Shown one piece after another: positions 1 to 9,575 of a stretch of DNA of 64,000 nucleotides (position 1 is its first letter; each line of letters begins with the position of its first letter). Made by a program: the position numbers and the translations under genes. Source of the DNA: Moritella sp. F3 (GTDB lineage Bacteria; Pseudomonadota; Gammaproteobacteria; Enterobacterales; Moritellaceae). Under the pieces are notes generated by a model. It was given only the letters and a program-made list of their open reading frames with translations. It did not search any database and was not told the origin of the DNA. The stretch spans positions 160,727 to 224,726 of the forward strand of contig NZ_BLRL01000007.1 in NCBI RefSeq assembly GCF_015082335.1, written 5' to 3'.

Positions 1-1
1 T

Positions 2-256
2 GGCTTTAATCGCCCTATTTCAGCATTGAGCCTCAGTGTATTACGTTCACTGTTAATCATTAGCCTGTCGAGTATTGGCGGTTTTTACTATGGTGAGAAA
101 GGCATCTTCGTTGGTATTGCCAGCGCCAATGTTTTAGTCGGTTTAGTAGCTTTATATTATGCCCAAAAATTACAGCTAGAATTACGCGATGAATTAAGCA
201 AGCAACGAGACAATGAATTAAGGGAGCAATTAAACAAATCACTCGATTCAGCTTAG
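2..256 (+). CDS. MATE-type multidrug exporter, C-terminal fragment (cut by window start)
   Basis: Open frame from base 2 to a TAG ending at 256; the start lies outside the window. The visible 84 residues begin with GFNRP, then carry two hydrophobic segments and a charged tail (KQRDNELREQ). This pattern (Arg-Pro before the penultimate helix, a GVF/IFVG-type helix, then a short basic cytoplasmic tail) is typical of the last two helices of MATE-family Na+/H+ drug antiporters. With only the C-terminus visible, another polysaccharide-exporter-superfamily member cannot be excluded. Confidence 0.55.
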   Translation, partial: GFNRPISALSLSVLRSLLIISLSSIGGFYYGEKGIFVGIASANVLVGLVALYYAQKLQLELRDELSKQRDNELREQLNKSLDSA

Positions 257-506
257 CAGCATACATATTCATCAATTCCCCTGCGTTAATGGATCCCATC
301 CTAAATGCCAAATTTACAGCTCGAATATGCACTAATAATCCATCAAGCTTGCTGTATCTGAGGGCAAATAAAAATAAATTTAGTATTTTTAAAACTTTCT
401 TTGCAAAGGTGATCTACGCCCGTTTTATCCTTTAAATACCACGTATTATCCGCTCATAAATTTTGAATTATCCCCCTACGTTTAGATAAAATAGCAGAGT
501 GTACTA

Positions 507-1958
507 ATGACTGTATTAGCAACCGATTTTTCTCAAGAAACCCGCCTAGAAACTGACTTACTAGGTGTTAAAAAAATACCTGCGCAAGCGTACTACGGTA
601 TTCATACATTACGCGCAATGGAAAACTTCTGCATCAGTAATGAGAAGATTGGTGACTGTCCCGAATTTGTACGCGGTATGGTAAAAACGAAAAAAGCAGC
701 AGCATTAGCCAATGGTATTTTAGGAACTATTCCTGAAGACATCAGTGACGCGATCGTAAAAGCCTGTGACACGCTACTGGCAACGGACCATTTCTATAAT
801 CAATTCCCGATTGATGCGTTTCAAGGTGGTGCCGGTACATCAGTAAACATGAATACCAATGAAGTGATTGCTAATATCGCTTTAGAGCAAATGGGACACA
901 GCAAAGGCGCTTATGCCCACATCAATCCCAACGATCATGTAAATAAAAGTCAAAGTACTAACGATGCCTACCCAACAGGCTTCCGTGTTGCCTTATTCGA
1001 ACGTTCAAACGCTGTATTAACGGCGTTAACTTCATTAAGCGAAACCTTCTTAGTGAAATCCGAAGAGTTCAACGACGTATTAAAAATGGGTCGTACGCAA
1101 TTACAAGACGCAGTACCGATGACATTAGGTCAAGAATTCCGTGCGTTTGGTATTACCTTAAAAGAAGAAATCAAAAGCATCAAACGTTGCCAAGAATTAC
1201 TGCTTGAAATCAACTTAGGTGCAACAGCAATCGGGACTGGTTTAAACTCGCCAGTGGGCTATTCTGAACTAGCAATTGAAAAACTAGCTGAAATTACCGG
1301 CCATGCATTTGTACCTGCAGAAGATTTAGTTGAAGCAACTTCTGACTGCGGCGCTTATGTGATGTTGTCGAGCGGATTAAAACGTTTAGCGGTAAAACTA
1401 TCGAAGATTTGTAACGATTTACGCCTACTTTCTTCAGGCCCCCGTACTGGCTTAAACGAAATCAATTTACCAGAAATGCAAGCAGGCTCATCAATCATGC
1501 CAGCTAAAGTAAACCCAGTTATTCCTGAAGTGGTTAATCAAGTGGCATTTAAAGTATGTGGTAACGACTTAACGATCACCATGGCTGCTGAAGCCGGTCA
1601 ATTACAGTTAAACGTCATGGAACCTGTGATTGGACAATGCCTATTTGAATCATTGTCGTTATTAGAAAATGCCTGCTTCACACTAGAGGATAAATGTGTG
1701 AAAGGTATTACGGCTAATCGCAAGGTATGCCTAGACTTCGTGTTAAATTCAATTGGTATCATCACTTACTTAAACCCTTTCATTGGTCATCATGAAGGCG
1801 ATACAATCGGTCGTATCTGTGCTGAAACAGGTAAGAGCGTACGTGAAGTTGTTCTAGCGAGAGGCTTATTGTCTGAAGCTGAATTAGATGAAATATTCTC
1901 GATTGAAAACTTAATGAATCCAAAATATACAGCGCAACGTTTCTCTAAAGCAGTTTAA
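507..1958 (+). CDS. aspA: Aspartate ammonia-lyase (aspartase)
   Basis: Catalyses reversible deamination of L-aspartate to fumarate and ammonia in the cytoplasm, feeding aspartate carbon into the TCA cycle or fumarate respiration. At 483 residues it has the usual aspartase length. The fumarase/aspartase signature [11 protein letters not shown] is present at about residues 327-337 and the substrate-binding TSTND-like loop appears as [10 protein letters not shown] near residue 150. The ATG start follows a weak purine-rich AGCAGAG. A strong hairpin terminator follows the stop. In E. coli aspA sits beside fxsA and near dsbD; here fxsA and a DsbD fragment lie 6-7 kb away, so the old neighbourhood has been opened by an inserted RND/TetR/cobA block. 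Confidence 0.96.
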   Translation: MTVLATDFSQETRLETDLLGVKKIPAQAYYGIHTLRAMENFCISNEKIGDCPEFVRGMVKTKKAAALANGILGTIPEDISDAIVKACDTLLATDHFYNQFPIDAFQGGAGTSVNMNTNEVIANIALEQMGHSKGAYAHINPNDHVNKSQSTNDAYPTGFRVALFERSNAVLTALTSLSETFLVKSEEFNDVLKMGRTQLQDAVPMTLGQEFRAFGITLKEEIKSIKRCQELLLEINLGATAIGTGLNSPVGYSELAIEKLAEITGHAFVPAEDLVEATSDCGAYVMLSSGLKRLAVKLSKICNDLRLLSSGPRTGLNEINLPEMQAGSSIMPAKVNPVIPEVVNQVAFKVCGNDLTITMAAEAGQLQLNVMEPVIGQCLFESLSLLENACFTLEDKCVKGITANRKVCLDFVLNSIGIITYLNPFIGHHEGDTIGRICAETGKSVREVVLARGLLSEAELDEIFSIENLMNPKYTAQRFSKAV

Positions 1959-2002
1959 ATAAACAGCTAAGTTAACAGCCTAAACAAACCATTTTAATAT
2001 AA

Positions 2003-2043
2003 AAATCCCCGTTACTGACCATGATAAGTAACGGGGATTTTTT
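2003..2043. terminator. Bidirectional intrinsic terminator between aspA and the RND operon
   Basis: Perfect 14-bp stem (2003-2016 with 2027-2040), 10-nt loop, T-run on the plus side and A-run on the left side. It serves aspA and could also stop the convergent RND operon that ends at 2065. Confidence 0.9.
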
Positions 2044-2064
2044 ATGCCTTAAACAATCTTATGA

Positions 2065-5000
2065 CTATGCTGCGACCGCTGTCACTTCAAAGGGTTTCTT
2101 ACGACTCATTAATACGAAGATTGCCGGTACAAAGTAAAACGATAATAACGTCGTTAGTACCGTACCACCGGCGATAGCTATCGCAAATGGCGGCCAGAAA
2201 CCACCACCCGCTAAGATAAGCGGTAAGAAACCACCCACAGTCGTGATCGTCGTCGAGGTAATATGCCGAGTACAACTGGTGATAGCATTAATGATCGCGT
2301 CCGTATCGCCCGCCACTGCTTTAGGATCTGATTTTAATTCCGCCAGAATCACAATCGCGGCATTAATTGCTAGCCCCATTAGCCCGAGTAAACCAATAAT
2401 CACGGTAAAGCCAAACGGGTAATTAAACACATATACACTCAGTAGCCCTAAACCCACCGACTGGATAGCAGATAAGACTATGACGCCACCCAAACGGAAT
2501 GAGTTAAATGACAGCACAACGATAATAATCAGCAACATCATGATCACACCGACACTGGCTAACAAATTCCCCACAGCATCATTACGTTTAGCAGATTCAC
2601 CACCAAACTCCATACGATAACCCGGCGGTAAGACAAAATTTTCACTCGCTAAACGCGCAGAAAAATCACTCAGCACAGTTGACGGTAATATCCCGGACAC
2701 TAAATACCCTTCAACCGTATTAACCCGCACGCCATCTCGGTGTGGGATTGCGCCACGGCTTGGCATTAATGCTAACTCCGTTAATGCCACCAGCGGAATG
2801 CTTGCTTGTGATTGCGGCGAACTCAGGCTGATATTCGCTAAGTCAGATAAGCTACTGCGCTCATCATTGGCAATCCGTACACGAACAGGGATTGATTCAG
2901 TGCCCTCGATAATCGAACCATTCACTGTGCCATGCAGTGTCGATTGTAATTGTGTCGCGACATCCGTCAGCGTTAAACCGGCTAACTGGCTTACATCTTC
3001 ATTAATTTTAAGCCATATTTTTGGTAATCCTGGTTGAATCGTAGCGCGTGTATGGATGACGTTTTCGGTGCCAATTAATATCCGTCTCGCTTCATCACCC
3101 AAACTTTTTAAGGTATCTAAGTTAGGACCAAAAAGTCGTAATTCGATCGGCGCTCTAAACGGAGGCCCTTGTTCTAACTTACGCACTAATATCTGTGCTT
3201 CTGGGATCGCATCATCCAACAGTATTTGCAATGCCGGGATCAGCTCATTAACACGTTGGAAGCTATCACCAGTGACCATAGCTTGGGCATAATACTGGGC
3301 ACCATCTTTATTCGGCATCAAGTTATAATAAAACGACGGGGCATTGTTACCAATAAACCAACGTACTTTGCTGATCCCTTGCTGCTGGGCTAACAAATCA
3401 CTAATGGTTTTGGTCATGGCCTCAGTGGCAATAATACTGGTTTGCACTGGCATGAATAGTTCGATATGAAACATGTCTCGATCTGATGCCGGAAAGAACT
3501 GTTCATCTAAATGTTTCGCCAGTATAAAACCACTCAGCGGTAAGATGAACACCAAACCAATACTGAGTTTCGGCCTGGCTAATACCAATACCAAGGATTG
3601 GCGGAAAGCCTTAGCTAACCCCGCTAATTCAATGCCGTTATTATACCAAGTCGTAGGCTTTGCTGATTCACCTTCAGCATTACCCGTCAAGAACTGCCCT
3701 GATAAACCAGCAACAATGGTATGTGAAACCAAGTACGAACCGATTAACGCAAAGATCACGCTTAACGCAATACCACTGACGAACTCACCCGATGGACCAG
3801 GCATCATCACTATCGGCATAAAGGCCAATATCGTAGTTAATGTCGAGCCTAATAGCGGTAACCATAAATGTTTAATTGCGCCTTGTACTGCAACGCTCGC
3901 ACTTAAGCCTTGCTGACGACGTTTTTGGATAGTATCCGCCATAACAATGGCGTTATCCACCATAATGCCCAGTGCCACCACTAAACCCGTTACCGACATT
4001 TGATGAATAGGTAAACCGTAATAGTTCATCACGGTCAGGGTAAACAATACGGTTAACGGTAATGACAAGGTGACAATTAATGCGGCGCGCCAACCTAGAG
4101 TCACTAACAGCACCACAGCAATAATGGAGAAACCAATCAAAATGTTATCAACCAAATCTTGCAAACGATCCTCTGTATATTGGGATTGATCAAACAACAC
4201 TTCGGTGGTTAATGAAGCTGGCAGTTGTTGCTTAAATCCAGCCACGACCTTATCAACTTCCGCACTCCACTTATCAATTCGCAAATCAGGTAACATGCGC
4301 GTCGATACCACCACCGCATATTGACCATCAACAAGGGCAATTTCTTGCGCTGGCCACTGTAGTTTTTTACTGATCTGAGCAATATCACCGAGTCGTACCA
4401 CTCCCCCTTTACTGTCATTGAGTAATGGGATCTGGCGGATCCGATCGACAGAATCAAACGATCCAGCGACTTCAATCTGCATTTGATTGTAATCATTAAT
4501 GATATTACCAGCAGATATTTTAGCATCTGCCGCTAAAATAATATTGGAAATAGCTTGTGTCGACAACGACAGATTCGCCGCTAAATGTTTATCTATTTCC
4601 ACCAATATTTGTTCTTCGCCACGACCAAACAAACTGACAATATCGGTGCCGGAAATTACCTTTAATTGATTCTGTAATTCTTTACCGTAACGTCCTAAGG
4701 TAGTTAAATCAACAGCGCTATCACCTTGCCATTTTACCGCAATTAATTGCGTATAAGCATAACCACGATCATCTTCTAATCGTGGTGCTACCGCCGATGG
4801 AGGCAGCTCACCTGTGACATCGTTCAGCAGATCTCGCACTCGTGACCAAACAGGCACAGGATCATAGTTATTGTCATGTAACTCTAACTGTACAATTGAA
4901 ATACCAGCTCGAGAGGTAGACGTAATACGTTTAATATCAGCGAGTTTACGTAGTTTCTGCTCTATTTTCTCCGTCACTAAAGCTTCGACACGTTCAGCGC

Positions 5001-5157
5001 TAGCGCCAGGTAACATGGTCAACACACTCGCATTTCGATTGGTGATCCGAGGATCCTCCGTGCGTGGTAGTGTTGCTAATGAACCGAGACCTGCCACGAT
5101 CAGTAAAATAATCAGCAGTGCCATCAGGCGGTTATTTTCCGTAAACGCCTTGATCAT
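2065..5157 (-). CDS. RND-family efflux pump inner-membrane permease (HAE1/AcrB type)
   Basis: Proton-driven inner-membrane transporter of a tripartite efflux pump. Length 1030 residues fits the AcrB/MexB class. One N-terminal helix (about residues 11-31) is followed by a large periplasmic domain starting with the LPRTEDP segment. A helix bundle with the motif GIMVDNAIVMAD around residue 400 corresponds to the proton-relay helix (the common DD pair reads D-N here, as in several HAE1 subgroups). A second periplasmic domain and a second bundle near the C-terminus follow. The start overlaps the stop of the adaptor gene by 4 bp, so the two are co-translated. No outer-membrane TolC partner is encoded next to it. 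The substrate cannot be told from sequence. Confidence 0.93.
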   Translation of the reverse strand: MIKAFTENNRLMALLIILLIVAGLGSLATLPRTEDPRITNRNASVLTMLPGASAERVEALVTEKIEQKLRKLADIKRITSTSRAGISIVQLELHDNNYDPVPVWSRVRDLLNDVTGELPPSAVAPRLEDDRGYAYTQLIAVKWQGDSAVDLTTLGRYGKELQNQLKVISGTDIVSLFGRGEEQILVEIDKHLAANLSLSTQAISNIILAADAKISAGNIINDYNQMQIEVAGSFDSVDRIRQIPLLNDSKGGVVRLGDIAQISKKLQWPAQEIALVDGQYAVVVSTRMLPDLRIDKWSAEVDKVVAGFKQQLPASLTTEVLFDQSQYTEDRLQDLVDNILIGFSIIAVVLLVTLGWRAALIVTLSLPLTVLFTLTVMNYYGLPIHQMSVTGLVVALGIMVDNAIVMADTIQKRRQQGLSASVAVQGAIKHLWLPLLGSTLTTILAFMPIVMMPGPSGEFVSGIALSVIFALIGSYLVSHTIVAGLSGQFLTGNAEGESAKPTTWYNNGIELAGLAKAFRQSLVLVLARPKLSIGLVFILPLSGFILAKHLDEQFFPASDRDMFHIELFMPVQTSIIATEAMTKTISDLLAQQQGISKVRWFIGNNAPSFYYNLMPNKDGAQYYAQAMVTGDSFQRVNELIPALQILLDDAIPEAQILVRKLEQGPPFRAPIELRLFGPNLDTLKSLGDEARRILIGTENVIHTRATIQPGLPKIWLKINEDVSQLAGLTLTDVATQLQSTLHGTVNGSIIEGTESIPVRVRIANDERSSLSDLANISLSSPQSQASIPLVALTELALMPSRGAIPHRDGVRVNTVEGYLVSGILPSTVLSDFSARLASENFVLPPGYRMEFGGESAKRNDAVGNLLASVGVIMMLLIIIVVLSFNSFRLGGVIVLSAIQSVGLGLLSVYVFNYPFGFTVIIGLLGLMGLAINAAIVILAELKSDPKAVAGDTDAIINAITSCTRHITSTTITTVGGFLPLILAGGGFWPPFAIAIAGGTVLTTLLSFYFVPAIFVLMSRKKPFEVTAVAA

Positions 5158-6356
5158 AATTGATTCTCCAAGCCATTTTTATCTACGGCTTGATTAGCAA
5201 ACGCTTGCTGATGACTTACCGTGACTTTTTGCCCTGGCACGAAGCGATGAATACCGGTATTTACATATGCCTGATTACTCTTCAAGTCACCTTGCACATA
5301 AGCCGCGGTTTCAGTGGCATGTAATATTGTCACTGTGGTGCTTTTTAATTGGAATAACGCAGGATTATCTACTGTCGTATTTTTAAGATCTCGTTGTACT
5401 AGATCTTGATCTAAGGTGTAGATGTTCCACATTCCACGTACACCATCAGTAATAGCACTTAATGGGATCCAATAACCCACTTGCTGATATTCTTGAGACA
5501 GAGCAAGGTAAGCCAATTGACCGTTATAAACTGCGCTATTATCTGCTAATGCAAAACGCAGGCTAATAGTTCGCGTCACGGTGTCCACTTCATTGCCCAT
5601 GCTCAGTAAGCGTACCGGATAATTAACACCTGCGATCTCCACCTGATGATCCTTACCTTTCAGTTGACGGATAAAGCTTGCAGGTACACCAATAGTAACT
5701 TCAGAAGCACCTGTTTGTAGCAATCGGAATGCTGTGGCGCCAGCAGCAATCACTTCACCTTGCGCAATTTGGCGACTGCTGACAATGCCATCAAACGGGG
5801 CTAATAACTTCGATTTATCAATACGATATTGACTTGCTTCCAGTGACGATAAGGTACTGCGGATATTGGCAGTAATAACACGTTTTTTCGACGTCAATTC
5901 ATCAATGTTCTGTTCCGATGTAAAACCACGTTTACTTAGCGAACTTAAGCGCTTTAAATTGGCTTCGATCAAATCAAATTCGGCTTCAGCTTGCTGCAAT
6001 TGCGCTTCAAGTTGATTGCGCTCTATTAATAGTAACTGAGTGTTAAGCTCTGCTAGCAATTGACCCTTTTTAACTTGCTGGCCTTCAATCACATGCAAGG
6101 TTTTAATAATTCCCGCAAATTCGAAACCTAAGTTAGCATCTTGTTTGGCAATAACCTTACCAACAAACTTATTTTCAACCTGATAACTGTCTTGTTGAGT
6201 TAAATGCTCACTGCTCGCCTGTAAATACTGTGACGCGACCTGCGTTTCATCAGCAACAACCTCACTACACGCTTGTAGTGTAAGCATAATTAGCAATATA
6301 CTTATCCATTGTGCTGCTTTTATATGCGACACTGAGAAGTAACTCTTTCTAAACAT
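5154..6356 (-). CDS. RND efflux periplasmic adaptor (membrane-fusion lipoprotein)
   Basis: Links the RND permease to an outer-membrane channel. A signal sequence with lipobox LQAC near residue 30 predicts a lipid-anchored periplasmic protein. A biotinyl-lipoyl-like half (KVIAKQDANLGFEFAG) precedes an alpha-helical hairpin rich in Leu/Glu/Gln (about 95-165), then the second lipoyl half (LLAPFDGIVSSRQ) and a beta-barrel. I prefer the second Met (6356) as start because AGGGA lies 8 bases upstream; the upstream Met at 6362 sits too close to that site. It is the first gene of a two-gene operon divergent from a TetR regulator. Confidence 0.9.
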   Translation of the reverse strand: MFRKSYFSVSHIKAAQWISILLIMLTLQACSEVVADETQVASQYLQASSEHLTQQDSYQVENKFVGKVIAKQDANLGFEFAGIIKTLHVIEGQQVKKGQLLAELNTQLLLIERNQLEAQLQQAEAEFDLIEANLKRLSSLSKRGFTSEQNIDELTSKKRVITANIRSTLSSLEASQYRIDKSKLLAPFDGIVSSRQIAQGEVIAAGATAFRLLQTGASEVTIGVPASFIRQLKGKDHQVEIAGVNYPVRLLSMGNEVDTVTRTISLRFALADNSAVYNGQLAYLALSQEYQQVGYWIPLSAITDGVRGMWNIYTLDQDLVQRDLKNTTVDNPALFQLKSTTVTILHATETAAYVQGDLKSNQAYVNTGIHRFVPGQKVTVSHQQAFANQAVDKNGLENQL

Positions 6357-6417
6357 AATCATTATCCCTTTTTTACGTTCTATTCAACGTAACCCTTTTG
6401 TTTCGGCTTTTTATAAA

Positions 6418-6435
6418 CTAGACTCAATAGTCTAG
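6418..6435. promoter_or_regulatory. Perfect palindrome, probable TetR-family operator 1
   Basis: CTAGACT-4 nt-AGTCTAG, perfect 7-bp arms, in the divergent region between the RND operon and the TetR gene. The placement is where an autoregulating TetR repressor would bind both promoters. Confidence 0.65.
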
Positions 6436-6457
6436 GCACAACGATAGCAGAATCAAA

Positions 6458-6475
6458 CTAGACCGTACAGTCCAT
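6458..6475. promoter_or_regulatory. Degenerate second copy of the TetR operator
   Basis: CTAGACCGTACAGTCCAT is a second, imperfect copy of the palindrome at 6418. The two centres are 40 bp apart, close to four helical turns, so both would lie on the same DNA face. Confidence 0.55.
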
Positions 6476-6546
6476 TTAATATTAATTAACATATAAGAAA
6501 CATTTTATTGCAGCAGTGTATCTTCAATTATTAACGGTATGAATAG

Positions 6547-7161
6547 ATGAGCAAACCAAGAACAAAGAGTGAATTAAAGCGAAATCAAATACTTGACGCG
6601 GCAACATTGCAGTTTACCCAGCATGGTTATGCAGCGACCAGCATGGATCACATTGCTAAACTAGCCGGTGTATCGAAACAAACTGTCTATAGCCACTTCG
6701 GTAATAAAGATGAGCTATTTATTACCGCCATCAGTTATAAATGCGAATTATTAGGCGTAAGCGAATTATTACCCGAGAATCTAGGGCCTGTTGAATCAAC
6801 CTTAACCTTATTCGCCCAAGGCTTTTTTTCCATGATCACATCAGCTGACTCCATGGCTGTACATCGGACCTGCGCAGCAGAGTGTGTTGCCCATCCGCAT
6901 TTATCTCGGTTGTTTTTTGAAGCCGGTCCGCTGTTTGTTATCGATAAATTAGCGAACTGCTTAGCCGAGTACCATCGTCGTGGCGAGCTAGATATCGAAG
7001 ACTGCCGTGAAGCAGCAATTCAGCTCTTGGCTATGATTAAAGGTGAACAATGGACGCGATTAGAATTTAATATTGAAGAGTCGTTATCGGAGCAGGAAAT
7101 TAACCATTATTTACAACGTTCTGTACGCCTGTTTGTGCGCGGTTATCAAAGCTTAGGTTAA
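6547..7161 (+). CDS. TetR/AcrR-family transcriptional repressor
   Basis: Ligand-responsive DNA-binding dimer, very likely controlling the divergent RND pump. The N-terminal helix-turn-helix spans about residues 12-58: RNQILDAATLQFTQHGY, then SMDHIAKLAGVSKQTVYSHFGNKD, a near-consensus TetR recognition helix. The C-terminal ligand/dimer domain (to residue 204) resembles the AcrR C-terminal type. The basic N-terminus (SKPRTKSELKR) is typical. The ribosome site is weak. Two copies of a CTAGACT palindrome in the 190-bp divergent region are the obvious operators. The inducer is unknown. Confidence 0.9.
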   Translation: MSKPRTKSELKRNQILDAATLQFTQHGYAATSMDHIAKLAGVSKQTVYSHFGNKDELFITAISYKCELLGVSELLPENLGPVESTLTLFAQGFFSMITSADSMAVHRTCAAECVAHPHLSRLFFEAGPLFVIDKLANCLAEYHRRGELDIEDCREAAIQLLAMIKGEQWTRLEFNIEESLSEQEINHYLQRSVRLFVRGYQSLG

Positions 7162-7199
7162 AGGCTAAGTTTTCGTTCGAGTAAAAAAACAAATAATCA

Positions 7200-7236
7200 G
7201 GGTTATGCAGTATAACTATATAGATGAGCATAACCC
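7200..7236. terminator. Hairpin between convergent tetR and cobA
   Basis: GGGTTATGC (7200-7208) pairs with GCATAACCC (7228-7236), 9-bp perfect stem and 19-nt loop. On the minus strand it is followed within about 10 bases by a T-rich run, so it may end cobA; on the plus strand there is no clear T tract. Confidence 0.5.
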
Positions 7237-7258
7237 TACTTGTGACTTTTCAACCACG

Positions 7259-8062
7259 CTATGCACTCGTATTAAGCGTGGCACTAAACCAATCTAGTTT
7301 GCTGGCTAACTGCGTTACCCCACCAATAATAATCAATGAAGGACTTTCAGCTTGCGCGGCAAGATCGCCAAGATCTTTCAACGATCCTTTTAAAGTACGC
7401 TGCTGTTTACTCGTCCCCTTCTCTACAATGGCCACTGGCATATCAGCATCCATACCGTGTTCAATAAGATTACTCGCAATACCACTACTTTGGGTTAAAC
7501 CCATGTAAAACACTAACGTATTGGTGGATTTTCCGAGTAACGCCCAATCGAGCTGATGAGCATCATCTTTTAAGTGTCCGGTAATAAACTGCACACCTTG
7601 GGTATAATCACGATGTGTTAATGGGATCCCTGCGTAAGCAGCACAGCCTGATGCAGCAGTGATACCCGGTACAACTTCAAACGGAATATTAAACGGTAAT
7701 AAGGCTTCAAGCTCTTCGCCCCCACGACCAAAGATAAACGGATCGCCACCTTTAAGACGGATAACTTGTTTACCCTGTAAGGCGAGTTTAACCAGTAGAT
7801 CGTTTATTCCGCTTTGTGGAACACAATGGTATCCCGCTTGTTTACCGACAAAAAAACATTCCGCATCGGGATGAATTAACGCGATTATCTCATCGGATAC
7901 TAAGCGGTCATGTACAACCACTTCAGCTTGTTGTAATAAGCGTAATGCTTTAATGGTTAATAAGTCCGGATCACCAGGACCCGAACCGACTAAAATCACT
8001 TTCCCTGTATGACTTACGGCCTGTAGCTCATTTATTGCTGTTAGTATTGTTTGTCCGGTCAT
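7259..8062 (-). CDS. cobA: Uroporphyrinogen-III C-methyltransferase
   Basis: Transfers two methyl groups from SAM to uroporphyrinogen III to give precorrin-2, the branch point to siroheme and cobalamin. Signatures seen: [13 protein letters not shown] near the N-terminus, the GKQAG segment, and [16 protein letters not shown], the SUMT family hallmark. The 267-residue form fits stand-alone CobA (no CysG fusion). I chose the ATG at 8062 because AAGGA lies 7 bases upstream; a longer frame to 8104 lacks such a site. The gene stands alone; no nitrite/sulfite reductase genes flank it. Confidence 0.94.
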   Translation of the reverse strand: MTGQTILTAINELQAVSHTGKVILVGSGPGDPDLLTIKALRLLQQAEVVVHDRLVSDEIIALIHPDAECFFVGKQAGYHCVPQSGINDLLVKLALQGKQVIRLKGGDPFIFGRGGEELEALLPFNIPFEVVPGITAASGCAAYAGIPLTHRDYTQGVQFITGHLKDDAHQLDWALLGKSTNTLVFYMGLTQSSGIASNLIEHGMDADMPVAIVEKGTSKQQRTLKGSLKDLGDLAAQAESPSLIIIGGVTQLASKLDWFSATLNTSA

Positions 8063-8238
8063 TTGTATATCCTTAGCTACTACGCCAGCCATCACGGCCA
8101 GCAACTATTTACAGTGTTTTATACAAGAGTTTCCTATAAGAGCTTCATGTCACTGTTTTTATATACCTCATAAATACCATAGCTAGATAAAGCTTACCAA
8201 TAGCGGAGTAGTATAAGTTATACCAAGCGCAGCAAGAT

Positions 8239-8272
8239 CAAAAAAGGCGCGATCTTTCGACCGCGCCTTTTA
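8239..8272. terminator. Intrinsic terminator downstream of fxsA
   Basis: GGCGCGATC pairs with GACCGCGCC (9 bp, one mismatch), flanked by an A-run on the left and TTTT on the right. The A-run on the plus strand gives a U-tract for minus-strand transcripts leaving fxsA. Confidence 0.8.
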
Positions 8273-8294
8273 GCATATATTCATTTATCGATTA

Positions 8295-8852
8295 TTAATT
8301 AAGCTTATTGTCATCTCGGTTTACTTCAACAAAATCACCTTCGATAGCGCCGTCATTTTTAGCGTTATGTGTCGCCCCTGGCTGTTGTTGAAATGGTGAC
8401 GACTGTGACGCATGCCCTGATGAAGAGTGCGTCGATGATTGTGATGAATAGCTAAAGCCTTGCGCACCACCAGTAAATGTCGTCTGTGGAATAATACGAT
8501 CTTTGTATTGCGTGATAATCGCTTTAGCTAAACGACCTCGAATTTGTGGCGTTAATACCAACAAGCCTAACGCATCAGTCACAAAACCAGGGGTAACCAA
8601 TAATACACCACATACAAGTAGCATAATGCCTTCAACAATTTCTTGCCCAGGTGCTTCACCCGCCGCTAAACGTGCTTGTAGTTTTTGCACCGTTTGTACG
8701 CCTTGGCTGCGAACTAAATACGAACCAGCAAACGCAGTTAAAATAATAATACCAATAGTCAGTTCTGCACCTAATAGCGAGCCTATCGACATTAGTACAT
8801 ACACTTCAATTAATGTCATCGCAGTAAACAGGAAAAATAAACGACCTAACAC
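8295..8852 (-). CDS. fxsA: FxsA family membrane protein
   Basis: Small inner-membrane protein; in E. coli overproduction of FxsA relieves exclusion of phage T7 by the F plasmid. Three or four hydrophobic segments occupy about residues 1-110: LFFLFTAMTLIEVYVLM, an IGIIILTAFAGSYL stretch, and the family-typical GIMLLVCGVLLVTPGFVTDALGLLVL. The C-terminal third is a Ser/Gln/His-rich soluble tail, as in other long FxsA proteins. The start is GTG with AGAGG 6 bases upstream; the ATG two bases earlier is immediately out of frame. It lies near aspA as in enterobacteria. Confidence 0.9.
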   Translation of the reverse strand: MLGRLFFLFTAMTLIEVYVLMSIGSLLGAELTIGIIILTAFAGSYLVRSQGVQTVQKLQARLAAGEAPGQEIVEGIMLLVCGVLLVTPGFVTDALGLLVLTPQIRGRLAKAIITQYKDRIIPQTTFTGGAQGFSYSSQSSTHSSSGHASQSSPFQQQPGATHNAKNDGAIEGDFVEVNRDDNKLN

Positions 8853-9063
8853 ATTAACCTCTCAAAATTCAGTTGGGGTAGACAGTATAACAAGCAATTA
8901 TCTTGTCATGCACTAATCTACAAAATCCGCAAAAAACGGTTATGATATAAAGTAACATAAGGGCATTAGCCCCATTTTCAAGCTCTCGCCTAATAGATAG
9001 TCCATAATACTAACTGGCAGACAGTGTAATTAAGACAACAAAAACACCATAAAGTTGGAAAAA

Positions 9064-9513
9064 ATGAACCTAAAATCGCTCCTGTTATTAGCTGGCAGCC
9101 TCGCACTGCAAAGCACAATACCCGCATTTGCCAATAATAATTTTAGTCTATTTGCCAATAAAGCACAAAGCGCACCAGCATTCTTACCAGCCGAAGAAGC
9201 GTTTGTATTTTCGCAACTGCAGCAAGACCAGCAGTTAAATGTATTCTGGCAAATTACTGATGGCTATTATTTATATAAGAATAAATTACGTGTCACCATC
9301 AATGGTAACGAACACACTATCCAAGGCTTGCCCGCAGGTAAAGATTATCATGATGAATATTTTGGTGATGTGGAGATATTTCAGTACGAATTGCAGTTAT
9401 CAGTGCCCATTGCTGAGCTCGCCGCAAAAAGTGAAGTAACTATTCACTATCAAGGTTGTGCAGTAGCTGGCTTATGTTACCCGCCCATGACAAAAACATT
9501 CATTAGCCAATAA
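9064..9513 (+). CDS. Free-standing DsbD N-terminal (DsbD-alpha) domain, periplasmic
   Basis: Periplasmic immunoglobulin-like domain that in full DsbD passes electrons to DsbC, DsbG and CcmG. A signal peptide (MNLKSLL to IPAFA, cleavage after about residue 23) precedes the domain. Recognisable features are FLPAEEAF, WQITDGYYLYK, the cap-region DEYFGDVEIF, and the redox pair C132/C138 in GCAVAGLCYPP, which matches the CADAGFCYPP motif of E. coli DsbD. The protein stops at residue 149, exactly where the transmembrane beta domain should begin, and no beta or gamma domain follows. It could be a natural single-domain homologue or a truncated dsbD; the neighbourhood (aspA, fxsA) is that of dsbD. Confidence 0.85.
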   Translation: MNLKSLLLLAGSLALQSTIPAFANNNFSLFANKAQSAPAFLPAEEAFVFSQLQQDQQLNVFWQITDGYYLYKNKLRVTINGNEHTIQGLPAGKDYHDEYFGDVEIFQYELQLSVPIAELAAKSEVTIHYQGCAVAGLCYPPMTKTFISQ

Positions 9514-9523
9514 ATGTCGACGC

Positions 9524-9557
9524 CCCTGTACTTTAATGCCCATCATCAAGTACAGGG
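9524..9557. repeat. Inverted repeat between dsbD-alpha and the DeoR gene
   Basis: CCCTGTACTT (9524-9533) and AAGTACAGGG (9548-9557) form a perfect 10-bp stem with a 14-nt loop, between convergent genes. No T tract follows on either strand, so it is at best a weak terminator. Confidence 0.5.
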
Positions 9558-9575
9558 AATAATTAAATATTATGG

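Noticed and set aside
400..440. CRP site upstream of aspA
   Set aside because: Only a single GGTGATC half is visible; the second half is missing.
3473..3916. A 147-residue plus-strand frame inside the RND permease gene
   Set aside because: Antisense to a well-conserved gene, no ribosome site, and composition like a shadow of the opposite strand. Similar antisense frames elsewhere were dropped for the same reason.
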